This document shows positions 50,827 to 59,847 of a stretch of DNA of 64,000 bases, piece after piece. Below the pieces are notes generated by a model. The model made no database searches. It was given only the letters and a program-made list of their open reading frames with translations, and had not been told where the DNA came from. Position 1 is the first letter of the stretch, and each line of letters starts with the position of its first letter. This DNA is from CAZKWG01 sp964615375 (GTDB lineage Bacteria > Myxococcota_A > UBA796 > CAZKWG01): positions 1-64,000 of the forward strand of contig CAZTOW010000019.1 of assembly GCA_964615375.1 (NCBI GenBank), in the 5' to 3' direction. A program made the translations under genes and the position numbers.

Positions 50827-50845
50827 GGCTCTGCTCGCCCGTGGG

Positions 50846-50867
50846 CCGGGGATCGGCTAATCCCCGG
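50846..50867 (+). terminator. Hairpin between mbnH and proC
   Basis: CCGGGGAT (50846-50853) pairs with ATCCCCGG (50860-50867) around a 6-base loop. There is no T-tract; it may terminate the mbnPH transcript or shield its 3' end. Confidence 0.5.
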
Positions 50868-50882
50868 GGCCGGAGGTGAGGC

Positions 50883-51737
50883 GTGTCCTGGAAGCTGGGT
50901 TTCGTGGGCGGGGGGGTGATGGCGGAGGTGATGATCGCGGGGCTGCTGGAGGAGGGGGTGCTCTCGCCAGAGCGGATCGCGGTCAGCAACCGGCGCCCGG
51001 CCCGGGCCGAGGAGCTGCGGGCGCGCTTCGGGGTGGACGCGCACCAGGACAACGGGGCGGTGGCGGCGAGCGCAGACGTGCTGGTGCTCTCGGTCAAACC
51101 GCAGACGCTGGCCGGGGTGCTGCGCGAGCTCTCGGGGAAGATCCCGCCGCAGGCGCTGGTGATCTCCATCGTCGCGGGGGCGCGCACGGAGGTGCTGCGG
51201 CGCGCGCTGCGGCACGATCGCGTGGCGCGCTGCATGCCCAACCTGCCCTGCCGGATCCGCCGCGGGATGACAGTGTGGGCGGCCACGCCGGACGCGCGGC
51301 CGGAGGATCTGGCGCGGGTGCGATCCATCCTGGGCGTGATGGGCGAGGAGCTGCAGGTGGACGACGAGGGCCACGTCGACCGGGCGACGGCGGTGAACGG
51401 CACGGGCCCGGCCATCGTCGCCGAATTCGTGAAGGCCATGCTGGAGGCGGCGACCTACGTGGGCCAGCCCCGGCACGTCGCCCGCGAGACCGTGCTGGCC
51501 ACGCTGCTGGGGACCGCCGAGCTCATCCGCCAGAGCGACGCCCACGTCAGCGAGCTCATCGACGAGGTCACCAGCCCCGGCGGCACCACCAGCCGCGCGC
51601 TGCAGGTGCTCAAGCAGGGGCGCTTCGGGGCCGTGGTCACCGACGCCGTGGACGCGGCCTACAACCGCACGCTCGCCCTGGGCGAGGCCCTGGAGCAGCG
51701 GCTGGCCGACGTAGACTCCGAGGGTCAGGCTAAGTGA
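50883..51737 (+). CDS. proC: Pyrroline-5-carboxylate reductase
   Basis: 284 residues. NAD(P)-binding N-terminus GFVGGGVMAEVMIAGLL, VLVLSVKPQTL, RCMPNLPCRIRRGMT, and the C-terminal signature DEVTSPGGTTSRALQVL. It makes proline from pyrroline-5-carboxylate in the cytoplasm. The usual TAxSGSGPAY block reads TAVNGTGPAIVAEF, a divergent form. GTG 50883 follows CCGGAGGTGAGGC. Confidence 0.9.
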   Translation: MSWKLGFVGGGVMAEVMIAGLLEEGVLSPERIAVSNRRPARAEELRARFGVDAHQDNGAVAASADVLVLSVKPQTLAGVLRELSGKIPPQALVISIVAGARTEVLRRALRHDRVARCMPNLPCRIRRGMTVWAATPDARPEDLARVRSILGVMGEELQVDDEGHVDRATAVNGTGPAIVAEFVKAMLEAATYVGQPRHVARETVLATLLGTAELIRQSDAHVSELIDEVTSPGGTTSRALQVLKQGRFGAVVTDAVDAAYNRTLALGEALEQRLADVDSEGQAK

Positions 51738-51738
51738 C

Positions 51739-53424
51739 CTAGTCTCCCCCGAGGACGGTGGCCTGGAGGGTCCCGGACCAGGTGTCCCCGTCGTCGAGGC
51801 CGCCCTCCTCGAGCTGGATGCTGCCCAGCCCGAGGTAGGCCGCCACCGTCCACTCGCCGCCGGTGTCCGGGGCGTTGTAGAGCAGATAGCCGACCAGCGT
51901 GTCCTCCCCCAGCACGATCTCGGCGCCGTCGGTCACGGCCTCGGCGTCCAGGACCACGTAGGGCGCGATCCAGGTCTCGTCGGCGACCTCGCTGATGGTG
52001 AGCCAGAGCACGGAGGCGTCGTCGTACCAGCCGGCGCTGACGCCGTCCTCTACCGTTGGGTAGACCGTGTCCCCGATCTGGTAGAAGGCGTCCACGGATC
52101 CGCCTGAGAACAGATCCCCGTCCGGGTAGCTGCCGAACTCGGTGCGGAAGATGACGTCGACCACGCCGATCTCGCTGAGGCAGGGGTCCTCGCTCAGCGC
52201 GCCAGGCTCCACCTCGCCGCCGAGCTGGTCCTCGACGTCCCCCTGCTTCGCGGCCACGACCTCGCGCAGACTGCTGAGCGCCCGGCGCTCGTCCCGAGAG
52301 ACCTCGCCGGAGAGCAGCTCCTTGTAGGCGTCGAGCTGGGCCAGGCGCTCGTCTTCGCGCCAGGCCTCGTCCAGGAGGAGCTGGACCCGCGCCTCGTAGG
52401 CCGCCCGGGTCTCGGGTATCTGGATGAGGCGGTTCGCCAGCACAGACGCCGTGATCACCCAGGTGGGCTGGCCCTCGCCGAAGGGCTCGCGGCTGTCGAA
52501 GGCGGCGTCCGGGCCGCTGGCGATGAAGTGCAGGCGCCCGTCGTCGGGGTGGCCGTACACGTAGAAGTTGTTGGTGTTGCCGTTGTAGCTGTCCCAGTGC
52601 CCGGAGATGGCCTCGGCGGCCCAGAAGGTGTAGAAGGCGTCCAGGTCCAGCGCCACGTCCAGGGCCTCGGCCAGATCCTCGTCAGAGGCCTCCAACGCCT
52701 CCTGCACGGCCAGCAGGTCCTCGCCGGTGCTCTCGTCGTTCTTGGCCTCGAAGGTCCCGAGCCAGCCCTCCCGGAAGTCGCTCAGGCGCCCCTCGTACAT
52801 CGTCCGCGGCGCCTCGCCCAGGACCCGCTCCACCAGGTCCTCGTCGATGGCCTCGGTGTTGTCGTAGATGCCCAGATCTTCGCCGTTGACCGTGACGCGG
52901 GCCAGGCTGCAGCGGGGGGCGACCAGCCCGGCGTCGGCGTAGAAGCCGTGGGCCAGGCAGGTGCGGACGCGGCTCCAGTCCTGGTTGTTGTTGTTGAAGA
53001 CCAGCTTCTCCAGGCCGCGGAAGCGCCCGCCCTCGACGAGGTAGTCCATGTCCACGCGCAGGCTGGGGCGCTCAGCGGAGTCCGAGCCCAGCAGCGCCTT
53101 CTTGCGCAGGCCGACGGGCCCCAGATCCTCACCGTCGAAGCGCAGCTCCGCCTCGAACCAGGTGTAAGGGCTGTCCCAGGGCGCCGCCAGGCAGTCCCCG
53201 GTGAGCATGGTGACCAGGTCGCGGCTCTGGTGACGCAAGGTGTCCCAGTCCTCGTCCGGGAGCGTGATCTCGATCTCGTGCAGGGTCGCGTCGTCGTAGA
53301 CCGGATCCGCCTCGCCCGAGCCGGGGACGGCCTCAATCGCGGTCTCCCAGGGGAGCGCGCTCTCGAGGACGGGGGCGCTCTCTGCACCCTTCGGATCTGT
53401 ACACGCGAGGAGGAGGAGGAGCAT
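51739..53424 (-). CDS. CotH-kinase-family lipoprotein
   Basis: 561 residues, lipobox MLLLLLAC. The CotH-like core shows HEIEITLPDEDWDTL, FRGLEKLVFNNNNQDWSRVRTCLAHGFYADAGL, DLGIYDNTEAIDEDLVER and HWDSYNGNTNNFYVY. Members of this fold phosphorylate extracellular proteins in spore-formers, but secreted bacterial members are mostly untested. It begins 9 bases after the FG-GAP gene and ends 1 base from proC's stop. Confidence 0.87.
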   Translation of the reverse strand: MLLLLLACTDPKGAESAPVLESALPWETAIEAVPGSGEADPVYDDATLHEIEITLPDEDWDTLRHQSRDLVTMLTGDCLAAPWDSPYTWFEAELRFDGEDLGPVGLRKKALLGSDSAERPSLRVDMDYLVEGGRFRGLEKLVFNNNNQDWSRVRTCLAHGFYADAGLVAPRCSLARVTVNGEDLGIYDNTEAIDEDLVERVLGEAPRTMYEGRLSDFREGWLGTFEAKNDESTGEDLLAVQEALEASDEDLAEALDVALDLDAFYTFWAAEAISGHWDSYNGNTNNFYVYGHPDDGRLHFIASGPDAAFDSREPFGEGQPTWVITASVLANRLIQIPETRAAYEARVQLLLDEAWREDERLAQLDAYKELLSGEVSRDERRALSSLREVVAAKQGDVEDQLGGEVEPGALSEDPCLSEIGVVDVIFRTEFGSYPDGDLFSGGSVDAFYQIGDTVYPTVEDGVSAGWYDDASVLWLTISEVADETWIAPYVVLDAEAVTDGAEIVLGEDTLVGYLLYNAPDTGGEWTVAAYLGLGSIQLEEGGLDDGDTWSGTLQATVLGGD

Positions 53425-53433
53425 GCCCGCATC

Positions 53434-56190
53434 CTATCGCGCGGACAGCCTCCTGCGCGAGGCCGCGGTGCTGGCCAGGAGGAGCGCGAGGGCGAGGCCA
53501 CTGGAGGCGGGCGTCGTGGCGCAGCCCCGGCCGACCTTGTCCGCGTCGTCCTCGCCCTCGTCGCCGAGATCGGTGTCTGGAGGTGCGCTCTCCGCGATCG
53601 CCGTCTCCGCACTCTCCGAGCCGACGGCGATCCAGTCGCCCCAGCTCGAGCCTCCGCCGCCTGGATCGCCCCCACCCGGGCCTCCGCCGCCCGCGCCCCC
53701 GTCACCTGAGCCTCCGTCGCCCGAGCCTCCGTCGCCCGTGTCTTCCCGCTCCACGTCCCAGGGGCCCTCCCAGGGGTAGGACGCGGAGAGGAAGAGGTCC
53801 ACGTACCGGACCTTGGGCCCGCCCTGACCGGATCCGACCAGCAGGTCTGGGAGCCCATCGGCGTCTACGTCTCTTCCACCGTCCAGGCTGTCCCCGAAGG
53901 CGTAGCGAGCCTCGCCACCGGCAAGCACCAGGAGCGGAGAGGCCAGGCTCGGCTCGGCGCCACCCAGGAAGAGCCGGACCTCGCCCGGATCGTCCGCGTC
54001 CAGGGCGGGGGCGCTGATCGCGAGGTCGTCGTAACCGTCCGCGTCCATGTCCCCAAGTCCGCTGACCGCGTAGCCCAGGTGAGGGAGCTCGTGGCCCTCG
54101 ACCTCCGACCCGAGTGTGGTCGCCGCGGGCTCATCCTCCACGCCCTCCACGGAGCCGAGGTGGAGGGCCGCGTACCCGGATCTGGACTCGTACCCGTAGG
54201 CGCCGAGGATGAGGTCGTCGTACCCGTCCCCGTCGACGTCGCCTGCGCCGTCCACGGCGCTGCCGAGCATGCTGCCATCTCCAGGTCCGAGCAGACGCAG
54301 GGTCGGGTCCTCCTCGAGGCCCCCGGTCATGCCGTGGTAGACCAGGACCGAGCCCAGCCCGTCTTCGTCGCCGCTGGCGCCGACGAGGACGTCGTCAAAA
54401 CCGTCGCCGTCCACGTCGCCCGCGCCCGCGACGGCCGAGCCGAGCTGCTGGTCGCTGGAGCCATCGTAGGTCGCCGAGCTGCCCCCGCCCAGACCATAGG
54501 CATCGCCCAGGATCACCACGAATGCGCCCATGTCGTCACGCAGGTTGTAGGCGCCCAGGATGATGTCGTCGTAGCCATCCGCGTCGAGGTCTCCCGCGCC
54601 GTCGATGGCCCCCATCCGGTCGCCGCACTCCGACGGCGTCACCAGGGCGCTGTCCAGCTCCAAGCCAGCGCTCCCACCGTAGGCGACGGGGAACGCGCAG
54701 TCGTTCGTGGTGGTGCCGAGGGCGGCATCTCCGAATCCGTCTCCGTTCAGATCCCCGGCGCTGGCGAGCGTGGTCCCGATCGCGTGGCAGCAGTGTTCGC
54801 CGAGGGTCTGGTCGGGATCCCAGGAGATACCCCCCTCCGCGCCGAGATAGACCTCCGTGTGGTAACTCCCTGGAGTCCCCACCAGGAGCTCGTCGTCTCC
54901 GTCGCCGTCCACGTCGGATACCAGGCGAGAGGACGCGCCGATCTCCTGGCCGTAGGCGGGCGTGTCGATGGTCACCGACGCGGAGAGGTCGGACTCAGCG
55001 GGGTGGCCCAGGAAGAGGACAACCTCACCATCGCCGTAGCCCGGCGCACCGATCGCCACGTCACCCAATCCATCCGCGTCCAGATCCCCGCCCCCGTCGA
55101 GCGTGGAGGCGAAGGACGCCAGATACTCCCCCACCAGCACACTCTCCCACTCGTCGGAGAGCCCATGAGGTCCACCGCGGTAGATCCAGCCCTTCTGGGC
55201 ATAATACTCCACGCTCTGACCGACCAGGAGGTCGGCGAAACCGTCTCCGTCGACGTCTCCGCCTGGGGCGAGGACCCCGCCGTGCTCCTCATCCCTGAGG
55301 TTCTCCACCTCCGCATCGGGCGAGCCCGAGGGCGCCGCCACGCCGCCGCGGTAGAGCTGGACCAGGCCATCCGAGGGAGAGGCGGCCACGAGATCGTCGT
55401 AGCCGTCCGCGTCCATGTCGCCCGGCCCGGCGACGGCCTCGCCGAGCTCGTAGCCCTCGTCGCCAAGGATCGTCTCCGGGCTCACGTCGGCTACGCCCGT
55501 GCTGCTGCCCAGGTAGACGTAGACGCCGCCGCCGTCGCCCGCGCTGGGCGCGCCCACGGCCAGATCCCCGTACCCGTCGCCGTTCAGGTCGCCGATCCCG
55601 GCCAGGGAGCGCCCGAAGCGGCTGCCCACCTGGTCGCCGGACAGGGTGATGGCCGCGCTCTCGCTGGGGCCCGTCGAGGAGCCAGGGTAGAGGATGACCT
55701 GGCCGGTGGTCGTACCGAAGCCGTCTCCCACGCCGATCTCGTCGTAGCCGTCGCCGTTCAGGTCGCCGACCCCGCCGAGCCAGTAGTCCGAGTCCTCCGG
55801 GGCGTACAGCGCAAAGTCGGGCTCATCGCCGAAGCCGTCTGGCGTACCCAGGAAGATGTAGCTGGCCTCTCCGGGCGCGCCTACGGCGAGATCGCTGAGG
55901 CCGTCACCGTTGACGTCGCCCAGGTCCGCTGGCCGAGACCCTACGTCGAATAGGACCTGATCCGCCTCGTCCCAGTCGCAGTCCGCGACGCCATGGTAGA
56001 CCAGCGCGCTCGGGTAGCCGTCCGCGTAATTGCTCGCCCCCACGACGAGATCGGCCAGACCGTCCCCGTTCGCGTCCACCAGGAGCACGACGCGTGTGCC
56101 GAAGGCCGGATCCTCGGCCCAGTCCCCCTCGCGCGTCCAGTCGGGCCCGGCCAGCGCGAGGCTTATCAACCATGGTCGGAGAAGCAACAT
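53434..56190 (-). CDS. FG-GAP repeat surface protein with MYXO-CTERM-like anchor
   Basis: 918 residues with a signal peptide (LLRPWLISLALA). About a dozen FG-GAP units of the form GDVNGDGLSDLAVGAPG or DMDADGYDDL fill residues 25-790, predicting two calcium-binding beta-propellers. A Gly/Asp/Pro-rich linker (GDGGSGDGGSGDGGAG) follows, then a C-terminus GRGCATTPASSGLALALLLA and SRRR, which fits the MYXO-CTERM sorting signal of Myxococcota (Cys, helix, Arg cluster). It is likely cleaved and anchored at the cell surface. GGAGGTGCC precedes the ATG. Confidence 0.9.
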   Translation of the reverse strand: MLLLRPWLISLALAGPDWTREGDWAEDPAFGTRVVLLVDANGDGLADLVVGASNYADGYPSALVYHGVADCDWDEADQVLFDVGSRPADLGDVNGDGLSDLAVGAPGEASYIFLGTPDGFGDEPDFALYAPEDSDYWLGGVGDLNGDGYDEIGVGDGFGTTTGQVILYPGSSTGPSESAAITLSGDQVGSRFGRSLAGIGDLNGDGYGDLAVGAPSAGDGGGVYVYLGSSTGVADVSPETILGDEGYELGEAVAGPGDMDADGYDDLVAASPSDGLVQLYRGGVAAPSGSPDAEVENLRDEEHGGVLAPGGDVDGDGFADLLVGQSVEYYAQKGWIYRGGPHGLSDEWESVLVGEYLASFASTLDGGGDLDADGLGDVAIGAPGYGDGEVVLFLGHPAESDLSASVTIDTPAYGQEIGASSRLVSDVDGDGDDELLVGTPGSYHTEVYLGAEGGISWDPDQTLGEHCCHAIGTTLASAGDLNGDGFGDAALGTTTNDCAFPVAYGGSAGLELDSALVTPSECGDRMGAIDGAGDLDADGYDDIILGAYNLRDDMGAFVVILGDAYGLGGGSSATYDGSSDQQLGSAVAGAGDVDGDGFDDVLVGASGDEDGLGSVLVYHGMTGGLEEDPTLRLLGPGDGSMLGSAVDGAGDVDGDGYDDLILGAYGYESRSGYAALHLGSVEGVEDEPAATTLGSEVEGHELPHLGYAVSGLGDMDADGYDDLAISAPALDADDPGEVRLFLGGAEPSLASPLLVLAGGEARYAFGDSLDGGRDVDADGLPDLLVGSGQGGPKVRYVDLFLSASYPWEGPWDVEREDTGDGGSGDGGSGDGGAGGGGPGGGDPGGGGSSWGDWIAVGSESAETAIAESAPPDTDLGDEGEDDADKVGRGCATTPASSGLALALLLASTAASRRRLSAR

Positions 56191-56227
56191 GGCACCTCCG
56201 GCGTCAGCTTAACACGGACGCGCTGCG

Positions 56228-59101
56228 TCAGCGCCGCTCGCGCCGCTCCTGCGCGAAGGAGAGCGAGATCGAGAGCGGCTGCCCCTCCGGGACGAGCCGG
56301 GCCTCGAAGAACAGGCTCTGGCCGGAGCGGGGGATGGGGACGCTCGCGCTGACGGCGCCGACGCCGCGGCCCCGGCCCTTGGTGCCCAGCCCGCCGTATC
56401 CCTCCGCGGTGCCGCCGCCGCCGTAGCCGCTGCCGCGGGCGCCCAGGCCACGCTCCACGCGCTCGATGTGGAGGTCCTCCTCGCCGGTCCAGGCGACGTC
56501 CGAGGCGGTGAGCAGGGCGTAGATGTCGGGGTCGTAGACCAGCAGGTTCTGCGCCTCCCACAGGGCCTCCTGGTCCACGGCGATGACCATGGCCTGGCCC
56601 TCGGGCACGGGGAGATCCTCGACCGGGATCTCGTCGTCCACCTCTACCGGGTCCCAGATCGCGCGCTCCTCCTCGATGCGAGCGAGCGCGGCCTCGACCT
56701 CGTCCATGCGGACATAGGTGGGGTAGCTGTCGCGGATCTGCCGGTAGAGCTTCTCGGCCTTGTCGCTGAACTTCCGGGACTCCATGTGCTCGATCGTGGC
56801 CGTATCGACATCACAGCCGGGGTTCTCGAGGCAGAGCTCGAGCGCCTCCACCTCCGCCTGCATCCGATCGCGCGCCTCCTCGTCGTACAGGTTCGCGAGG
56901 CGCAGCATCATCTCGGCGCGCTGCTCGCCCTGGGGGTTGCGCTCGGCGATGATCTGCTTGAGGAATTCCATGGAATCCTGCCGCTTCTCGCGGGCGGCGG
57001 CGCGCCAGGCGTCGGAGAGCCCGGCCACGTCCGGCTCCCGCGTCGCGCGCCGGAGGTCGATCTCCGTCTGCTGCTTGTACGCGACCCTCGAGGAGGACGG
57101 CGCGTCCTTCTTCTTGAGCTTCTCCAGCTTCGCCTGCGCGTCGGCGTAGCCCATCTTGCGCGCGACCTGCTCGGCCTGCTCGAGCCCGGCGAGGGTCCCG
57201 GAGACCTGCACCAGCTCCTCCAGGGCGCGCTCGGCGGCCTCGTCGTCGCCCGCGCGCTCGGCCTCCTCGGCCTTCTTCTCCAGCTCGTCGGCGCGCAACG
57301 CGATGTCGGCGGAGCGCGCGCTGGCCATCTCGCGGACGCGGCGGGTGGCGGCCTCGTCGCGACCGGCGCTGGCGCTGCCGCTGGTGTCCAGCAGCACGTC
57401 CACGTTGCGGCTGAGCGCGGCGGCGGCCTGATTGGAGGCGTCGTAGGACAGGCTCTGGTCCAGCAGCTCCTTGCTCTCGCGGTAGTTCCCGGCCTTGTAC
57501 GCGCTGTAGGCCTGGTTCCACAGGGCCTGCGAGACCTCCTCGTTGGCGACCACGGGCGCGTCCTCGCCGAGGGTCTCGCCGTAAGAGCGCCCGTAGGAGA
57601 GGCCGCGCTCGCGAGAGCTCCAGGTGGCCACCCGGGTGACGTTCCCCGTGGCCTCCCGCGCGTGGAAGCCAGGGGGAAGGACCAGCTCCCAGCGGGCGTA
57701 GGCGATGGGGGCGTCCACGGACGGCGTCCGCACCTCGCGCAGGCCGCGGCGCAGCCAGGGGCTGTCGTCCCCGTAGAACGCGATGTCCACGGGGAAGGTG
57801 ACCAGACCGGCCAGGGTCTCGACGCTCTTCTCCAGCGGGATGAGGAGGTGACCCTGCGCGTCCTGGCCGACCTGCGCGGCCCGCCCGGCCACAGTCACGC
57901 TGATGAGCTCCAGCCCCGGCGGGACGGTGAGGCGCAGGAACTGTCGGCGGTCGTTGCGCACCTGGAAGCGCGCGCGCAGCAGCAGGCGGCCGTGATCGGC
58001 GTTGGCGATCTCGTAGCGGGCCTCGTCGATGACGGTGGGCGGGCCCTCGATGGGCTCCCAGGCGACGACGCGGGCCAGGACGCTGGGGGCCTCGCCGCTC
58101 AGCCGGTAGGCGGCCAAGGGCGTGCCCTCGGCGAGGCCCTGGGCGCGGGCGGGGAGGCTGCCCGGCGAGACCGCCTCCGCGCCCGCCCCGGTGACGGGGA
58201 CGATGAGGGCCTCGTCGGCGCGCAGGAGGGAGGTGTATCCGCTCGCCTCGTTGGCCTGGGGCCAGGGCAGGGGCAGCGCGGACTCTCCCCGGGAGGCGGC
58301 GGGGGCGCGGTAGCGGACGCGCAGGCTCACCTGATCGGAGACCGGGCGGGCCAGGCTCACCCGCACCGTCTCCCCCTGGCGCGCGATCTCGGCGACCCCG
58401 TCACCCGAGACCTCCAGGCCCTCGACATCGGCGGGGAGCGCGAAGGAGACGCTGTCTACGCTGCCGTTGGACACCCGCCAGCTGAGGCGCGCGCTGGCCT
58501 CCAGGCCGGCGCTGTCCAGGCGCAGGGCGGAGACGCTCTCGGCGCGGAGCACGGTGGGCTTGGGGGGGCGCGGGCCGGCGGGTCTCCACTCCAGGTGGAG
58601 TCGCCCGGCCTCCCCGCCGGAGAGCCCGCCGCGCACCGGCACGGCCCCGGGCGCGCTGAGCTCCCAGGAGCGCGGGGCCTGGACCTCCTGCCGGGCGGCC
58701 TCGGCCACGCGCAGGTCCAGGGCGGCGGCGGGGGTGGGGAGGCTGGCCACGACGCGCAGGGTGGCGGGACGCTCCAGCCGGATCAGGGCGTGGCGCATCC
58801 CGTCCGGTCCCTCCTCCAGCTTCAGCGGTCGGCCGTCCAGGGTGGCCTCGGCCACGGCGGCCTCCGCGCCCAGCAGCGGCAGATCCACCCAGGAGGGCTC
58901 CAGCGGGCTCAGGGTCCAGCTGAGCGTGAGCCGCGACTCCACCCCGGGTTCTATCTCCACGCGCAGGCGGTCGGCCACCCAGGGGACGGGGGCGCGCTCG
59001 CGCGGGACCGGGCGGTAGGGCTGGAGCGGATCCAGGGGCACGAAGACCACGGGCCGCGCCCAGGTCACGCTCGCGAGGATCAGCCCGAGGAAGGTCGTCA
59101 C
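56228..59101 (-). CDS. Large exported protein with TPR/coiled-coil and Gly-rich region
   Basis: 957 residues with a signal peptide (TTFLGLILASVTWA). The N-terminal about 500 residues are beta-rich, with repeated sandwich-like strands. A TPR-like segment follows (ALWNQAYSAYKAGNYRESKELLDQSL), then a coiled coil (SADIALRADELEKKAEEAERAG), and near the C-terminus a Gly-rich stretch ERGLGARGSGYGGGG, reminiscent of linkers in myxobacterial gliding-motility proteins. GTG 59101 is chosen because it overlaps the upstream stop (GTGA) and puts the signal first. Function unknown. Confidence 0.8.
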   Translation of the reverse strand: MTTFLGLILASVTWARPVVFVPLDPLQPYRPVPRERAPVPWVADRLRVEIEPGVESRLTLSWTLSPLEPSWVDLPLLGAEAAVAEATLDGRPLKLEEGPDGMRHALIRLERPATLRVVASLPTPAAALDLRVAEAARQEVQAPRSWELSAPGAVPVRGGLSGGEAGRLHLEWRPAGPRPPKPTVLRAESVSALRLDSAGLEASARLSWRVSNGSVDSVSFALPADVEGLEVSGDGVAEIARQGETVRVSLARPVSDQVSLRVRYRAPAASRGESALPLPWPQANEASGYTSLLRADEALIVPVTGAGAEAVSPGSLPARAQGLAEGTPLAAYRLSGEAPSVLARVVAWEPIEGPPTVIDEARYEIANADHGRLLLRARFQVRNDRRQFLRLTVPPGLELISVTVAGRAAQVGQDAQGHLLIPLEKSVETLAGLVTFPVDIAFYGDDSPWLRRGLREVRTPSVDAPIAYARWELVLPPGFHAREATGNVTRVATWSSRERGLSYGRSYGETLGEDAPVVANEEVSQALWNQAYSAYKAGNYRESKELLDQSLSYDASNQAAAALSRNVDVLLDTSGSASAGRDEAATRRVREMASARSADIALRADELEKKAEEAERAGDDEAAERALEELVQVSGTLAGLEQAEQVARKMGYADAQAKLEKLKKKDAPSSSRVAYKQQTEIDLRRATREPDVAGLSDAWRAAAREKRQDSMEFLKQIIAERNPQGEQRAEMMLRLANLYDEEARDRMQAEVEALELCLENPGCDVDTATIEHMESRKFSDKAEKLYRQIRDSYPTYVRMDEVEAALARIEEERAIWDPVEVDDEIPVEDLPVPEGQAMVIAVDQEALWEAQNLLVYDPDIYALLTASDVAWTGEEDLHIERVERGLGARGSGYGGGGTAEGYGGLGTKGRGRGVGAVSASVPIPRSGQSLFFEARLVPEGQPLSISLSFAQERRERR

Positions 59102-59844
59102 GAGGGGTCCTGACCTCGCGCCACGCCAGAGGTTCCCGCGTCCTGAGCGCTCCTCCACAGCCTGGGCAGCAGCAGCCCCGTGCGGGCCTCATAGGCCGCC
59201 CACTCGGGGTAGCGGGCCATGCTGGCCTCTTTTCGCAGCAGGTTCGGGAGGAACACGAAGGTCCAGACCACGGCCAGCACCGCCCAGGGGAGGGCGTGCA
59301 TGGAGAGCAGGGCGAAGGCCCCGTACAGCATCATCTCGCCGAGGTAGTTCGGGTGCCGCACCCGGGCGAAGAAGCCGTCGGTGATGAGCCCGCGTCGGGC
59401 CTTGAGCGTGAAGAACTTCTGAGCGTCCGCCCCCATCATCAGCACGACCCCGAGGGCGTAGGCCAGCACGGAGACGCCGATCCGCCAGGGCGGGGCCTCG
59501 AGCCCGCTGGTGACCAGCAGCCAGGGGGCGAGCCAGTAGGGCCCCAGCACGGTGGCCCAGGCCATGAACGCGCCGCCCAGGGTGACCCGCTTCTCCCAGC
59601 TGGGGTCGGGGAAGAGCCGGTCCTTGAGCAGCCAGACCAGGCCGTAGCTGCCGTGCAGGGCGGTGTAGACCCAGGCGGTGGTGCCCCAGTTGCCCGTGGC
59701 CGCCATGAGGGCAAGCACGAAGAGCAGGGTGCCGCCCTTCTGGACGTTGATGACCCAGGCCAGCTTCAGCGGGCGCGGCCCGCCCCCCAGATCCTCGGAG
59801 AGGTGGTCGCGGAGGCGGAGCCAGCGGGCGACGGCGGGGTGCAT
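59098..59844 (-). CDS. ICMT/DUF1295-like integral membrane enzyme
   Basis: 248 residues with about six membrane helices. VRHPNYLGEMMLYGAFALL is the conserved SAM- or NADPH-binding core of isoprenylcysteine carboxylmethyltransferase and DUF1295/steroid-reductase relatives. DAQKFFTLKARRGLITDGFFARV before it fits the family. The substrate is probably a membrane lipid or isoprenoid. It begins 3 bases after the FG-GAP lipoprotein gene and overlaps the next gene by GTGA. Confidence 0.87.
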   Translation of the reverse strand: MHPAVARWLRLRDHLSEDLGGGPRPLKLAWVINVQKGGTLLFVLALMAATGNWGTTAWVYTALHGSYGLVWLLKDRLFPDPSWEKRVTLGGAFMAWATVLGPYWLAPWLLVTSGLEAPPWRIGVSVLAYALGVVLMMGADAQKFFTLKARRGLITDGFFARVRHPNYLGEMMLYGAFALLSMHALPWAVLAVVWTFVFLPNLLRKEASMARYPEWAAYEARTGLLLPRLWRSAQDAGTSGVARGQDPS

Positions 59845-59847
59845 GGA

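Noticed and set aside
56468..59113. An 881-codon open frame opposite the 957-residue exported protein
   Set aside because: Low-complexity Gly/Val/Ala/Leu sequence with no domain; an antisense shadow of the minus-strand gene.
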